A program made the translations under genes and the position numbers. From assembly GCF_025717605.1 (NCBI RefSeq), contig NZ_JAJIRQ010000007.1:266484-330483 (forward strand): a stretch of 64,000 nucleotides of DNA. Direction: 5' to 3'. This DNA comes from Paucibacter sp. TC2R-5 (GTDB lineage: Bacteria; Pseudomonadota; Gammaproteobacteria; Burkholderiales; Burkholderiaceae_C). Below are positions 41,579 through 49,400 of this stretch, piece after piece. The notes under the pieces were generated by a model, which did no database searches, had not been told where the DNA came from, and worked only from the letters and a program-made list of their open reading frames with translations. Each line of letters starts with the position of its first letter. The first letter of the stretch is position 1.

Positions 41579-42101
41579 GATTCGTCTGCCCAAAATATCC
41601 GCCCTCAAGCTTTTAACACCCTTGATCATCGCCGCCTCGACACTGGCCCTGCCCTTGTCGGCGCGCGCCGAGGGCATGTTCGACCTGGCCGGGCCAGGAC
41701 ATTGGCGTCTTGCGGTGTCGCCCTATAGCTTGCATTTCACGTACAACGAAAAACATCGTTATGTGTGGGCCATAGGCATGGAGCGTCAGGCCGACGACGG
41801 CTGGTTGTGGGGCGGATCGTATTTCAGCAACTCCTTCGGCCAGCCCAGTGGCTATGTCTATATTGGCAAACGCTACACCGACCTGTTCACCAGCCAGCCG
41901 CAGCTGTTTGCGCAATGGTCGGCCGGCGTGCTCTACGGCTACAAGGGCGAATTCCAACATAAAGTGCCCTTCAACCATGGTGGATTCTCGCCCGGCGCGC
42001 TGTTCTCGCTCGGCTGGGCCTTCAATAAGGAAACGGCAGCGCAGGTCAATCTGTTGGGCAACTCCGGCCTGATGCTGCAGTTCTCCTACGATTTCCACTG
42101 A
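41577..42101 (+). CDS. small exported beta-rich protein, function unassigned
   Basis: 174 residues with a clear signal peptide (LIIAASTLALPLSARA, cleavage before EGMF). The mature part is rich in alternating aromatic strands: HWRLAVSPYSLHFTYNEKHRYVWAIGMERQ, WLWGGSYFSNSFGQPSGYVYIGKRY, LFAQWSAGVLYGYKGEF. It ends LMLQFSYDFH, close to an aromatic C terminus. This pattern suggests a small eight-stranded outer-membrane barrel, possibly distantly like PagP/PagL, but I see no catalytic triad I can defend. Upstream in-frame ATGs (41547, 41568) exist. It overlaps the convergent spermidine-synthase-like gene by 16 bp. Confidence 0.7.
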   Translation: MIRLPKISALKLLTPLIIAASTLALPLSARAEGMFDLAGPGHWRLAVSPYSLHFTYNEKHRYVWAIGMERQADDGWLWGGSYFSNSFGQPSGYVYIGKRYTDLFTSQPQLFAQWSAGVLYGYKGEFQHKVPFNHGGFSPGALFSLGWAFNKETAAQVNLLGNSGLMLQFSYDFH

Positions 42102-42856
42102 TCGGAATCGGCCTGCCATTTCAACCAAGCCGCGCGCACCTGCTCAAACGCAGGCAGTAGCTGGCCCCAAGCCTGTTCGTCGAAGCCCATAGGGCGGCGC
42201 AACAGCGAGCCGCGCAGGAGCGACATTGCGGCACCCCGGCAGGCCAGGACAATGCAGTTGCCGCTGGCCTCCAGCCCGACCCGCAGCAACTGCGGCCCAA
42301 AGCACTGTCGCAGGCGCGCCAGATGCAAGGCGTAATCGATGTGGCCGCTGTGCAGATTGAGGACCAGCACGCCCTGCTCTTGCAAGGCGTCAAAGCAATC
42401 CTCATAAAACCGCTGTGAGCACAAGGCCGGTGGCGTGCCGCCCAGATCGAAACCGTCCACCATCAAGACATCCAACTGCCCCTGCACTTGCTGCACATAG
42501 TGCGCGCCATCAGCGCAGTGAACCTGAAAGCGCTCGCCGTCTGCCGGCACCTGGAAGCGCTCACGCAGCGCGATCACATGCGGATTGATCTCGGCCACCT
42601 CGATGCGGCTGGCCGGCAAATGGCGAAAGCAGAATTTCGCCAAGGAACCACCGCCCAGGCCCACCATGCCTATGCGCTGAGGCGCCGGCAGAAACAGCAG
42701 AAAACCCATCATCAAGGCGGTGTAGTCGAGCTCCAGCGCGTCCGGCCGGCTCGCATCCATGCGACTCTGGATCGAGGCGAAGGAAAAATGCAGGCTGGTC
42801 GACACGGGCGTCTCCAGCACAAAGGGTTGGCAATGATCGGCAGGCGTATCTGGCAT
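42086..42856 (-). CDS. spermidine-synthase-like methyltransferase-fold protein
   Basis: 256 residues from the ATG at 42856; ATGs at 42874 and 42883 are alternatives. A Rossmann-like aminopropyltransferase core is evident: RIGMVGLGGGSLAKFCFRHLP is the cofactor loop, IEVAEINPHVIALRERF the acidic second strand, and VLMVDGFDLGGTPPALCSQRFYEDCF the catalytic-region aspartate. The N-terminal tetramerisation domain of true SpeE is reduced. Many such proteins are not proven spermidine synthases, so the substrate is left open. It is divergent from kdsD, with only 85 bp between the chosen starts. Confidence 0.82.
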   Translation of the reverse strand: MPDTPADHCQPFVLETPVSTSLHFSFASIQSRMDASRPDALELDYTALMMGFLLFLPAPQRIGMVGLGGGSLAKFCFRHLPASRIEVAEINPHVIALRERFQVPADGERFQVHCADGAHYVQQVQGQLDVLMVDGFDLGGTPPALCSQRFYEDCFDALQEQGVLVLNLHSGHIDYALHLARLRQCFGPQLLRVGLEASGNCIVLACRGAAMSLLRGSLLRRPMGFDEQAWGQLLPAFEQVRAAWLKWQADSDQWKS

Positions 42857-42941
42857 GGCGCTAGCGTAAAGCATTGACGGCATGCCGATGCGGCACAGGG
42901 CTTCGCCTGCTTGCTGGCACCCCCTCGATATACTTCGAGCC

Positions 42942-43931
42942 ATGACGCAAGCCCCTCCTTTCGACCCGTCCCGCGCCGTTGACATCGCCCGCAAGGCCTT
43001 GTTGATCGAATCTCGGGCCTTGCAAGACTTGGCGCCGCGCTTGGGCGATGCCTTCGCAATGGCTGTGCAAGCGATGCTGAGCTGCAGCGGCCGCGTCGCC
43101 GTGATGGGCATGGGCAAGAGCGGCCATGTCGGGCGCAAGATCGTCGCCACCTTGGCGTCAACCGGCACACCCGCGCTATTCGTTCACCCGGCCGAAGCCA
43201 GCCACGGCGATCTCGGCATGGTGGCACCCCATGATGTCGTGCTGGCGCTGTCGAACTCGGGCGAGAGCGATGAGTTGAACGTCGTCTTGCCGGTGCTCAA
43301 GCGGCTCGGCGTGACGATTGTGGCGATGACGGGCAAGGCCGAGTCCAGCTTGGCGCGCCACGCCAATATCGTGCTGGACAGCGCCGTCGCTGAGGAAGCC
43401 TGCCCACTCAACCTCGCCCCCACCGCCAGCACCACCGCGCAAATGGCCTTGGGCGATGCGCTTGCCGTGGCCTTGCTGGATGCGCGCGGCTTCAAGGCCG
43501 AGGACTTCGCCCGCTCGCACCCGGGCGGCGCGCTTGGCCGCAAGCTGCTGACCCATGTCCGCGACCTGATGCGGGTGGGCACAGATTTGCCGCGCGTAGC
43601 AGCCGACACGCAATTCACCGACCTGATGCGCGAGATGTCGGCCAAGGCCTTGGGTGTGGCCATCATGGTGGACGCCGACGCGCGGGTACAAGGCATCTTC
43701 ACCGACGGGGACCTGCGCCGCCTGGTTGAGAAGGGTCAGGACTTGCGCGGCCTGACCGCCGCCGACGTCTGCTCGAAGAACCCACGCACGGTCGCAGCGG
43801 AAGCCTTGGCGGTCGATGCGGCCGACCTGATGGAAGCCGCACGCATCACCGTGGTCTTGGTGGTCGACGCCGAACAGCGCTTGCAAGGTGCCATCACCAT
43901 CAATGATTTGATGCGCGCAAAGGTGATCTGA
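42942..43931 (+). CDS. kdsD: arabinose-5-phosphate isomerase
   Basis: 329 residues: an SIS domain (about 40-180; VAVMGMGKSGHVGRKIVATLASTGTPALFVHPAEASHGDLG, LALSNSGESDEL) followed by two CBS domains (DLMRVGTDLPRVAAD and VAAEALAVDAADLM). The enzyme interconverts ribulose 5-phosphate and arabinose 5-phosphate, the first committed step to KDO for lipopolysaccharide. Directly followed by kdsC (overlap TGATG) and lptC, which supports the KDO role over the GutQ alternative. Confidence 0.94.
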   Translation: MTQAPPFDPSRAVDIARKALLIESRALQDLAPRLGDAFAMAVQAMLSCSGRVAVMGMGKSGHVGRKIVATLASTGTPALFVHPAEASHGDLGMVAPHDVVLALSNSGESDELNVVLPVLKRLGVTIVAMTGKAESSLARHANIVLDSAVAEEACPLNLAPTASTTAQMALGDALAVALLDARGFKAEDFARSHPGGALGRKLLTHVRDLMRVGTDLPRVAADTQFTDLMREMSAKALGVAIMVDADARVQGIFTDGDLRRLVEKGQDLRGLTAADVCSKNPRTVAAEALAVDAADLMEAARITVVLVVDAEQRLQGAITINDLMRAKVI

Positions 43932-44515
43932 TGATGTTGAATGCGGCTTTGAAATTTGCCCCGGAGCTTTTGCTATTGGCCCAAGGCACGGGCTTAGGTC
44001 TGAAGGCTGCGATCTTCGATGTGGACGGCGTGCTGACCGATGGCCGCATCTATATCGGCGAGCAGGGGGAGAGCTTCAAGGCTTTCTCGACGCTGGACGG
44101 CCATGGCCTGAAGCTGCTGGCGCAGGCCGGCATCACGCCCATCATCATCACCGGGCGAGATTCCCCCGCCGTGCGTCGCCGCGTCGCCGATCTGGGCTTG
44201 CAATATGCAGCTTATGGCGCCAAGGACAAATACGCGGTGGCGCAGCCCATCCTCGACCAACTCGGTTTGCAATGGGCCGAGGTGGCGGCGATGGGCGACG
44301 ATTGGCCGGATCTGCCGCTCATGACCCGGGTCGGCTTTGCCTGCGCGCCGGCGCAAGCTCATGCCGAGGTCAAGGCGGTCGCGCATTACGTCACTCAAGC
44401 CGCAGGCGGCCATGGCGCGGCGCGCGAGTGCTGTGACTTGATGTTGCAAGCCTGTGGGCGCTACCAGCTATTACTGAACAGTCAGTTGGACACGCTGGAT
44501 GGGGGCCGGAGCTGA
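43931..44515 (+). CDS. kdsC: 3-deoxy-D-manno-octulosonate-8-phosphate phosphatase
   Basis: 194 residues of the HAD superfamily C0 type (no cap domain). The nucleophile motif is FDVDGVLTDG, with IIITGRDSPAVRRR as motif II, KDKYAV as motif III and MGDDWPDLPLM as motif IV. It removes the phosphate from KDO-8-phosphate in the cytoplasm. Its ATG shares a base with the kdsD stop and its stop touches the lptC start, so the three are translated as one unit. Confidence 0.94.
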   Translation: MMLNAALKFAPELLLLAQGTGLGLKAAIFDVDGVLTDGRIYIGEQGESFKAFSTLDGHGLKLLAQAGITPIIITGRDSPAVRRRVADLGLQYAAYGAKDKYAVAQPILDQLGLQWAEVAAMGDDWPDLPLMTRVGFACAPAQAHAEVKAVAHYVTQAAGGHGAARECCDLMLQACGRYQLLLNSQLDTLDGGRS

Positions 44516-45252
44516 TGCCGGGAGGCTCGCCCCTCTTGCCTGGATCGACGCCTGTTGCGGCGCCTCGCCTGGCACCGCCGCTGGCTTCCAGCCGGCCGCG
44601 CTTGGCCAAGACCTGGGTGTGGCGCTTGCAGTCCTTTTTGGCCAATTTTTTGCCGCTCTTGCTGATGGCCGCGCTGGCCAGCGGCACTTGGTGGCTGCTC
44701 AAAAACACGCCCTCGCCGGGCGGCGTGGATGCGCTGCCGCCGCCTCGCCACGAGCCAGATTACCAGATGATGAATTTCGATCTGCAAAGAGTCGGTCCCG
44801 ACGGACTGATGCGCGTGCGCATCGAGGGGCGAGAGCTGCGTCACTACCCCGATACCGACACGCTGGAGATTGACGGCATCAGCCTGCGCAGCTTCGGCAG
44901 CGATGGCGGTCTGACGCTGGCAACCGCCAATCGCGCCATCAGCAATAGCGATGGCAGCGAGGTGCAGCTGCTCGGCGGCGTGCATGTGCAGCGCTTCGAT
45001 CCGGTGTCGGCGGACAAATCGGCCAGCGGCCCCAAACTAGAGGTACGCGGCGAATTTTTGCAAGCTTTTGCTAACACCGAGATTCTGCGCTCCCATCTAC
45101 CCGTGCAGCTGAACTATGCCGGCGCGGAGATCAAAGCGCAGAGTTTCGAGTTCGAGTATTTGACCAGCCGCCTGAGTTTTGGCGGCCGCACGCAAGCCCG
45201 CTTCGAAGCGGCCGATTCCAGCAAGGCAGGCAAAAAGGCGAAAACTCCATGA
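44515..45252 (+). CDS. lptC: LPS export ABC transporter periplasmic/membrane protein LptC
   Basis: 245 residues. A proline-rich cytoplasmic N terminus (about 45 residues) precedes a single membrane helix (FLANFLPLLLMAALASGTWWLL). The periplasmic beta-jellyroll domain follows (YQMMNFDLQRVGPDGLMRVRIEGRELRHYPDTDTLEID). The MMNFDLQ entry and HLPVQLNYAGAEIKAQSFEFEYLTSRLSFGG closing match LptC, which passes LPS from LptBFG to LptA. The N-terminal cytoplasmic extension is longer than in E. coli LptC. The next gene is an SDR, coupled by ATGA, not lptA. Confidence 0.9.
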   Translation: MPGGSPLLPGSTPVAAPRLAPPLASSRPRLAKTWVWRLQSFLANFLPLLLMAALASGTWWLLKNTPSPGGVDALPPPRHEPDYQMMNFDLQRVGPDGLMRVRIEGRELRHYPDTDTLEIDGISLRSFGSDGGLTLATANRAISNSDGSEVQLLGGVHVQRFDPVSADKSASGPKLEVRGEFLQAFANTEILRSHLPVQLNYAGAEIKAQSFEFEYLTSRLSFGGRTQARFEAADSSKAGKKAKTP

Positions 45253-46022
45253 CGGGCTTGGTCTACATCACCGGTGCGTCCAGCGGCATTGGGCAGGCGC
45301 TTGCGCTGCAGTATTACCGTGCCGGTTGGCGCTTGGCCCTGGTGGCCCGGCGCACGACGGAGTTGCAAACTTGGGCGCAGGCGCAAGAACTGAGCACTGA
45401 CCGTTTTGCGATCTACGGCGCCGATGTTTGCGATATCGCCGCCATCACCGGAGCGGGCCAGGCCTGCATCACGGCCCAGGGTTTGCCGGACGTGGTGATC
45501 GCCAACGCCGGCATCAGCGTCGGCATCGACAGCGCCATCCTTGACGATATCGAGGTGATGCGGCGCGTCTATGCGACCAACAATATCGGCCTGGCCGCGA
45601 CCTTTCAGCCCTTCATCGCGCCGATGCTGCAACGCCGCAGCGGTGCGCTGGTCGGCATCGCCAGCGTGGCCGGCATCCGCGGCCTGCCCGGCCATGCCGC
45701 CTATTGCTCCAGCAAGGCAGCGGTGATCAGCTATTGCGAAAGCCTGCGCGGCGAATGCCGGCCTCACGGCGTCAAAGTAGTGACGATTGCACCGGGCTAT
45801 ATCGACACGCCGCTGACCCGCGAGAACCGCTACAGCATGCCCTTCCTGATGCAACCACAAGACTTCGCGGAGCGCGCATTTCAAGCCATCAGCGAAGGCG
45901 CTAGCCTGCGCTTCATTCCCTGGCAGATGGGCGTGGTGGCACGGATTCTGCGTCTGCTGCCTAATGCATTATTTGATCGGCTGCTGGCGGGTCGGCCCCG
46001 CAAGCATAGGCAGGGCGAATAA
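45249..46022 (+). CDS. SDR-family oxidoreductase
   Basis: A 257-residue classical short-chain dehydrogenase. The cofactor motif TGASSGIG is at 8-15; NAG at 86-88; the catalytic set is Ser139, Tyr152 and Lys156 in YCSSK. The C-terminal basic, hydrophobic stretch (VVARILRLLPNALFDRLLAGRPRKHRQ) suggests membrane association, as in some lipid-modifying SDRs. It overlaps lptC by ATGA, so it is part of the kdsD-kdsC-lptC transcript. A role in envelope or lipid metabolism is inferred only from position. Confidence 0.87.
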   Translation: MTGLVYITGASSGIGQALALQYYRAGWRLALVARRTTELQTWAQAQELSTDRFAIYGADVCDIAAITGAGQACITAQGLPDVVIANAGISVGIDSAILDDIEVMRRVYATNNIGLAATFQPFIAPMLQRRSGALVGIASVAGIRGLPGHAAYCSSKAAVISYCESLRGECRPHGVKVVTIAPGYIDTPLTRENRYSMPFLMQPQDFAERAFQAISEGASLRFIPWQMGVVARILRLLPNALFDRLLAGRPRKHRQGE

Positions 46023-46104
46023 AGTTCTAAGGCCTCGGCGCCAAAAGCCCTTACACTGCGCCCCGACAAGCACGCTGCAAGCCGCGTGCGAGCAAGGATG
46101 CATC

Positions 46105-46131
46105 ATGTTGAAAGTTCTACACCCCTGTTAG
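46105..46131 (+). other. candidate leader peptide ORF (8 codons)
   Basis: ATG-TTG-AAA-GTT-CTA-CAC-CCC-TGT-TAG encodes MLKVLHPC, preceded by AAGGA with six bases of spacing, a better ribosome-binding site than that of the downstream DUF5916 gene. It lies 112 bp before that gene. Whether it is translated is unknown. Confidence 0.3.
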
Positions 46132-46242
46132 TGACCCGGCCCGGCGCGTGCATCTGCTGACGCACGCCTATCCCGTCCGTCCGCAACTGACGACGGTGCC
46201 GCGCAATTCGCAGCACCTGTGTTGAACCCGTCTTGTCTCATC

Positions 46243-48558
46243 ATGAAAAATTTCATCCTTGGCGTGGCCCTGGCCGCCCTCGGCTTGTCTGCGCAAGCCT
46301 CCAGCGGGATTGCGGCCCTGCGTTTGACCGCGGCTGAGCCCGTCACCCAGATCGACGGCCGTCTCGACGAAGCCGCTTGGCAGCGCGCGCCCTTGTTCGA
46401 CCAGTTTGTGCAGTTCCTGCCGCAAGACAAGCAACCCGCCCGCTGGCGCACCACCGTACAGGTATTGCTGAGCGACGATGCGCTTGTTTTTGGCATCAGA
46501 GCCTATGACCCGGCACCCGAACTGATTCGCGCACCCCTCTCAAGGCGCGACAAGGTCAAGCGCGATCAAGACTTTGTATCTGTCGTGCTGGACCCGGTGG
46601 GCCAACGCCGCTCGGCCCAGTTCGCCCGCGTCAGCGCTGCGGGCGTGATCGCCGACGGGCTGTTCAGCGCCGACGACGACGCCGAAGACTTCGCGCCCGA
46701 CTTCGATCTGCAGGCAGCCGTCCAGCTGCTGCCCGACGGCTATAGCGTCGAGCTGCGCTGGCCACTCGCCGCCTTGCGCTTCCCCTATGCCGACGGCGCA
46801 CCCTGGTTGCTGATGGTGACGCGCAGCACGCCGCGCGAGAGCAGCCGCCTGGACGTGAGCGCGCCCTTGAGCAAAGACTCCCTCAGCTTCATTGCAGAGC
46901 TGCAGCCGCTGGGCGGGCTGGGTGATTTGGTCGAAGAGGTACGGGAGCGCAGCTTTTTGAACATTCGCCCCGAGTTGACGGCGCGCCGGGAACGCGCGTC
47001 CGACCCCAGCGGCCGCCACGATCATGGCAGCTTGTCGCTGGGCGCCGAGCTGAAATGGCGCCCCAGGGCAGACTGGGTGATTGATGCGACCCTGAACCCC
47101 GACTTCTCGCAGGTCGAACTGGACACCCCGCAGCTGGCCGGCAACACCCGCTTTGCGCTGAGCGTGCAAGAAAAACGCAGCTTTTTTCTGGAGAGCACCG
47201 ATGTGGTCGGCCAAAGCCAATCCGAAGGTGATCACGAGCAGCAAAGCTTGGCGGCCTTTTACTCGCGCGCAATCACCGACCCGAACTGGGGCTTGCGCGC
47301 CACCTGGCGCGGCGCCATGGCCGAAGCAACGCTGCTGAGCCTGCAAGATGCCGGCGGCGGGGAGATCCGCCGGGCCAACGCCTACGGCACGCAGAGCTAC
47401 GCGCAAAGCCTCGCCTCGCGCGCCAGCTTTGCCCGCACAAGGCTACAACTCGCGGCCGGCGCTCAAACCGTCGGCCTGGGTCTCTTGGCTTCGCAGCGGG
47501 ACTACGGCCAAGGTGCCAGCAATGCGGTGCTGGGCAGCGACTTTTCCGCGCCGGTCGGCGACACTGACCTGCTGCGGGGCCATCTCTTGGCCTCCAGCAC
47601 CAGCGCAGGCTTTGATGCTAACGGGCAACTGACGCGCATCAAGTCGGAAAGCGGGCACAAGCTATGGACCGAATGGCGCCGGCGTAACTCGGACTGGAAC
47701 AACAGCGCGCAGTACGAGCAAAGCAGCCCACGCTTTGCTAATGACAACGGCTTTGTCAGCCAAACCGGCTTTCGTCGCGTCACCGCGCATCTGAACCGCC
47801 GCCTGCCCGAGCAGACCTTGGCCTTGCCGGCGCTGGGCGATTGGGCCGCATTTGAGGCGCATGAGTTAGAGCTGCAACTCAAGCTGATGCAGTCGCAAAC
47901 GCTGGATGACGCGCAACGCAGCGTCAAGGCCGGCGAAGTGATTGAGCGCCAAGTGCAGCCGGGCTTCTGGTTGGCCGCAGCACGCAATACCGGGGTATGG
48001 GGGCACCTGGGGCTGGATCAGCAGCGCGCACGTGCCGGGGGCACCTTGCATGCGCCGCGCACATTGAATCTGGGCTTTGAGTCGAACCCGACTTCCTGGC
48101 TGACCTTGCTAGGCGCGGACCTCAGCTGGGGCCGCCAACTTGACGTCGAGGCCGATCGCCTGGGGCGCGGCCTCAGCCTGATGCTGCAGGCCAAGTTGCG
48201 CAGCCCCCTGCCTTGGGGCGCTTGGCTGGAACTCGAACAACAACTCGGCCAAAGCCATGTGCGTAACCCATTAGGTCAGCGCAGCTTCACGGAGAACAAC
48301 GCACAGACCTTGGCGGTGTTGCATATTAGTGCTTTTGATTCTTTTCGGGCGATTGCGCAGCAGACCCGCTATCAACGGGCGCCCGAGGCCGGTTTGCTGG
48401 GCTCGGATGAGCGCTCGCGCCATGTGTCGCTGGTCTACCAGCACCGCATGGGCTTGTCCCGGATACTGAGCCTGGGTCTGGTCTCGGCCCACGACAGACC
48501 CGCGCAAGAGCGTCATACCGAGCTATTCGCGAAGGCGACCTTCGGCTTCCAGCCCTGA
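46243..48558 (+). CDS. DUF5916 family protein with CBM9-like N terminus and outer-membrane barrel
   Basis: 771 residues from the ATG at 46243 (MKNFILGVALAALGLSAQAS, a good signal peptide); a GTG at 46219 is an alternative. The N-terminal 180 residues resemble the carbohydrate-binding family 9-like domain (IDGRLDEAAWQRAPLFDQFVQ, VLLSDDALVFGIRAYDP). The rest is the DUF5916 part with WVIDATLNPDFSQVELDTPQLAGNTRFALSVQEKRSFFLES and long alternating beta strands ending in FGFQP. The family is thought to be an outer-membrane barrel of unknown substrate. The final residues lack the usual terminal aromatic, because Pro follows. Confidence 0.85.
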   Translation: MKNFILGVALAALGLSAQASSGIAALRLTAAEPVTQIDGRLDEAAWQRAPLFDQFVQFLPQDKQPARWRTTVQVLLSDDALVFGIRAYDPAPELIRAPLSRRDKVKRDQDFVSVVLDPVGQRRSAQFARVSAAGVIADGLFSADDDAEDFAPDFDLQAAVQLLPDGYSVELRWPLAALRFPYADGAPWLLMVTRSTPRESSRLDVSAPLSKDSLSFIAELQPLGGLGDLVEEVRERSFLNIRPELTARRERASDPSGRHDHGSLSLGAELKWRPRADWVIDATLNPDFSQVELDTPQLAGNTRFALSVQEKRSFFLESTDVVGQSQSEGDHEQQSLAAFYSRAITDPNWGLRATWRGAMAEATLLSLQDAGGGEIRRANAYGTQSYAQSLASRASFARTRLQLAAGAQTVGLGLLASQRDYGQGASNAVLGSDFSAPVGDTDLLRGHLLASSTSAGFDANGQLTRIKSESGHKLWTEWRRRNSDWNNSAQYEQSSPRFANDNGFVSQTGFRRVTAHLNRRLPEQTLALPALGDWAAFEAHELELQLKLMQSQTLDDAQRSVKAGEVIERQVQPGFWLAAARNTGVWGHLGLDQQRARAGGTLHAPRTLNLGFESNPTSWLTLLGADLSWGRQLDVEADRLGRGLSLMLQAKLRSPLPWGAWLELEQQLGQSHVRNPLGQRSFTENNAQTLAVLHISAFDSFRAIAQQTRYQRAPEAGLLGSDERSRHVSLVYQHRMGLSRILSLGLVSAHDRPAQERHTELFAKATFGFQP

Positions 48559-48573
48559 TCGCAGGAACAAATT

Positions 48574-48595
48574 GCCATAACGCCATAACGCCATA
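48574..48595. repeat. short tandem repeat GCCATAAC
   Basis: Nearly three copies of the 8-bp unit GCCATAAC lie between the DUF5916 stop and the bidirectional terminator. It may reflect slippage; no function is evident. Confidence 0.6.
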
Positions 48596-48597
48596 GA

Positions 48598-48621
48598 AAA
48601 AGGCGCCCTAGGGCGCCTTTT
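48598..48621. terminator. bidirectional rho-independent terminator
   Basis: A 24-bp perfect palindrome, AAAA-GGCGCCC-TA-GGGCGCC-TTTT, sits between convergent genes (DUF5916 on plus, RRM protein on minus). The GC stem with A-run and T-run on either side can end transcription in both directions. Confidence 0.88.
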
Positions 48622-48644
48622 CGATTGCCGAGTTACAGGGCTAA

Positions 48645-49157
48645 TTAATAGCCGCCGCCACCCGAACGGCCACCGCCGCCGCCGTAGCCGCCGCCACCGC
48701 CGGAACGGCCACCGCCGCCACCGCCGTAGCCGCCGCCACCGGAACGGCCACCGCCGCCACCAGCGCCGCCGCCGTAGCCGCCGCCACCACCGTAGCCGCC
48801 GCCACCGCCGCCGCCGCCACCGTAGCCGCCGCCACCGGAACGGCCACCGCCGCCGCCGAAGCCGCCGCCACCGGAACGGCCACCGCCACCGAAGCCGCCT
48901 GGACGCTCTTCACGAGGACGTGCCTCGTTGACAACGATGGCACGGCCGTCGATGTCTTGACCGTTCATGCCGTTGATGGCGGTTTGCGCCTCGGCATCAG
49001 AGCCCATTTCCACAAAGCCGAAGCCCTTGGAACGGCCAGTGTCACGGTCCATCATGACTTTTGCAGATGTGACTTGACCAAATTGCGAGAATGCCTCTTG
49101 CAGTGTCTCGTCGCGCACGCTGTAGGCAAGATTGCCAACGTAAAGCTTGTTTCCCAT
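48645..49157 (-). CDS. RRM RNA-binding protein with glycine-rich C-terminal tail
   Basis: 170 residues. One RNA recognition motif fills 1-80: RNP2 is LYVGNL (5-10) and RNP1 is KGFGFVEM (44-51), both with the aromatic residues needed for RNA stacking. Residues 86-170 are nearly pure Gly with Tyr, Arg and Ser (units such as GGGRSGGGGYGG), a disordered tail like that of cyanobacterial and plant glycine-rich RNA-binding proteins. These act as RNA chaperones, often in cold. It is a single-gene unit that ends at the bidirectional terminator. GGG lies shortly before the ATG. Confidence 0.93.
   Translation of the reverse strand: MGNKLYVGNLAYSVRDETLQEAFSQFGQVTSAKVMMDRDTGRSKGFGFVEMGSDAEAQTAINGMNGQDIDGRAIVVNEARPREERPGGFGGGGRSGGGGFGGGGGRSGGGGYGGGGGGGGGYGGGGGYGGGAGGGGGRSGGGGYGGGGGGRSGGGGGYGGGGGRSGGGGY
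48650..48900. repeat. low-complexity CCGCCGCCACC repeat tract
   Basis: This is the DNA of the glycine-rich tail of the RRM protein: irregular repeats of GCCGCCACC and CCGTAGCCGCCGCCACC units. It will be prone to length variation and assembly error. Confidence 0.85.
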
Positions 49158-49400
49158 GGGGAAGCCCTTTCAAATACCAAAAAAACCATGCGGAGCTTCA
49201 ACCCATCCTGAACCATTCAAGCGAAGGTGCGGCTTCCATACACAGGTAAATGATTATGGGCGAAGGGTCTAGCTACGCACACCCTCGGCAGGGTAATTGT
49301 TGTTTTTTAGCTGATAGAAAAAACCCTAGCCTCTTTGCCGTGCGAATGGCGGACTAAGGGGCGCGCCGAGGCGACAACAGAGGCCGATAACTCGCTGGCT

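Noticed and set aside
42525..42540. CTGAAAGCGCTCGCC, resembling half of the LacI-type operator
   Set aside because: Only one half matches; it lies inside the spermidine-synthase-like coding region with no promoter next to it.
48650..48900. Regular GC repeat that could look like a CRISPR array
   Set aside because: It encodes the glycine-rich tail of the RRM protein in frame; there are no unique spacers and no cas genes.
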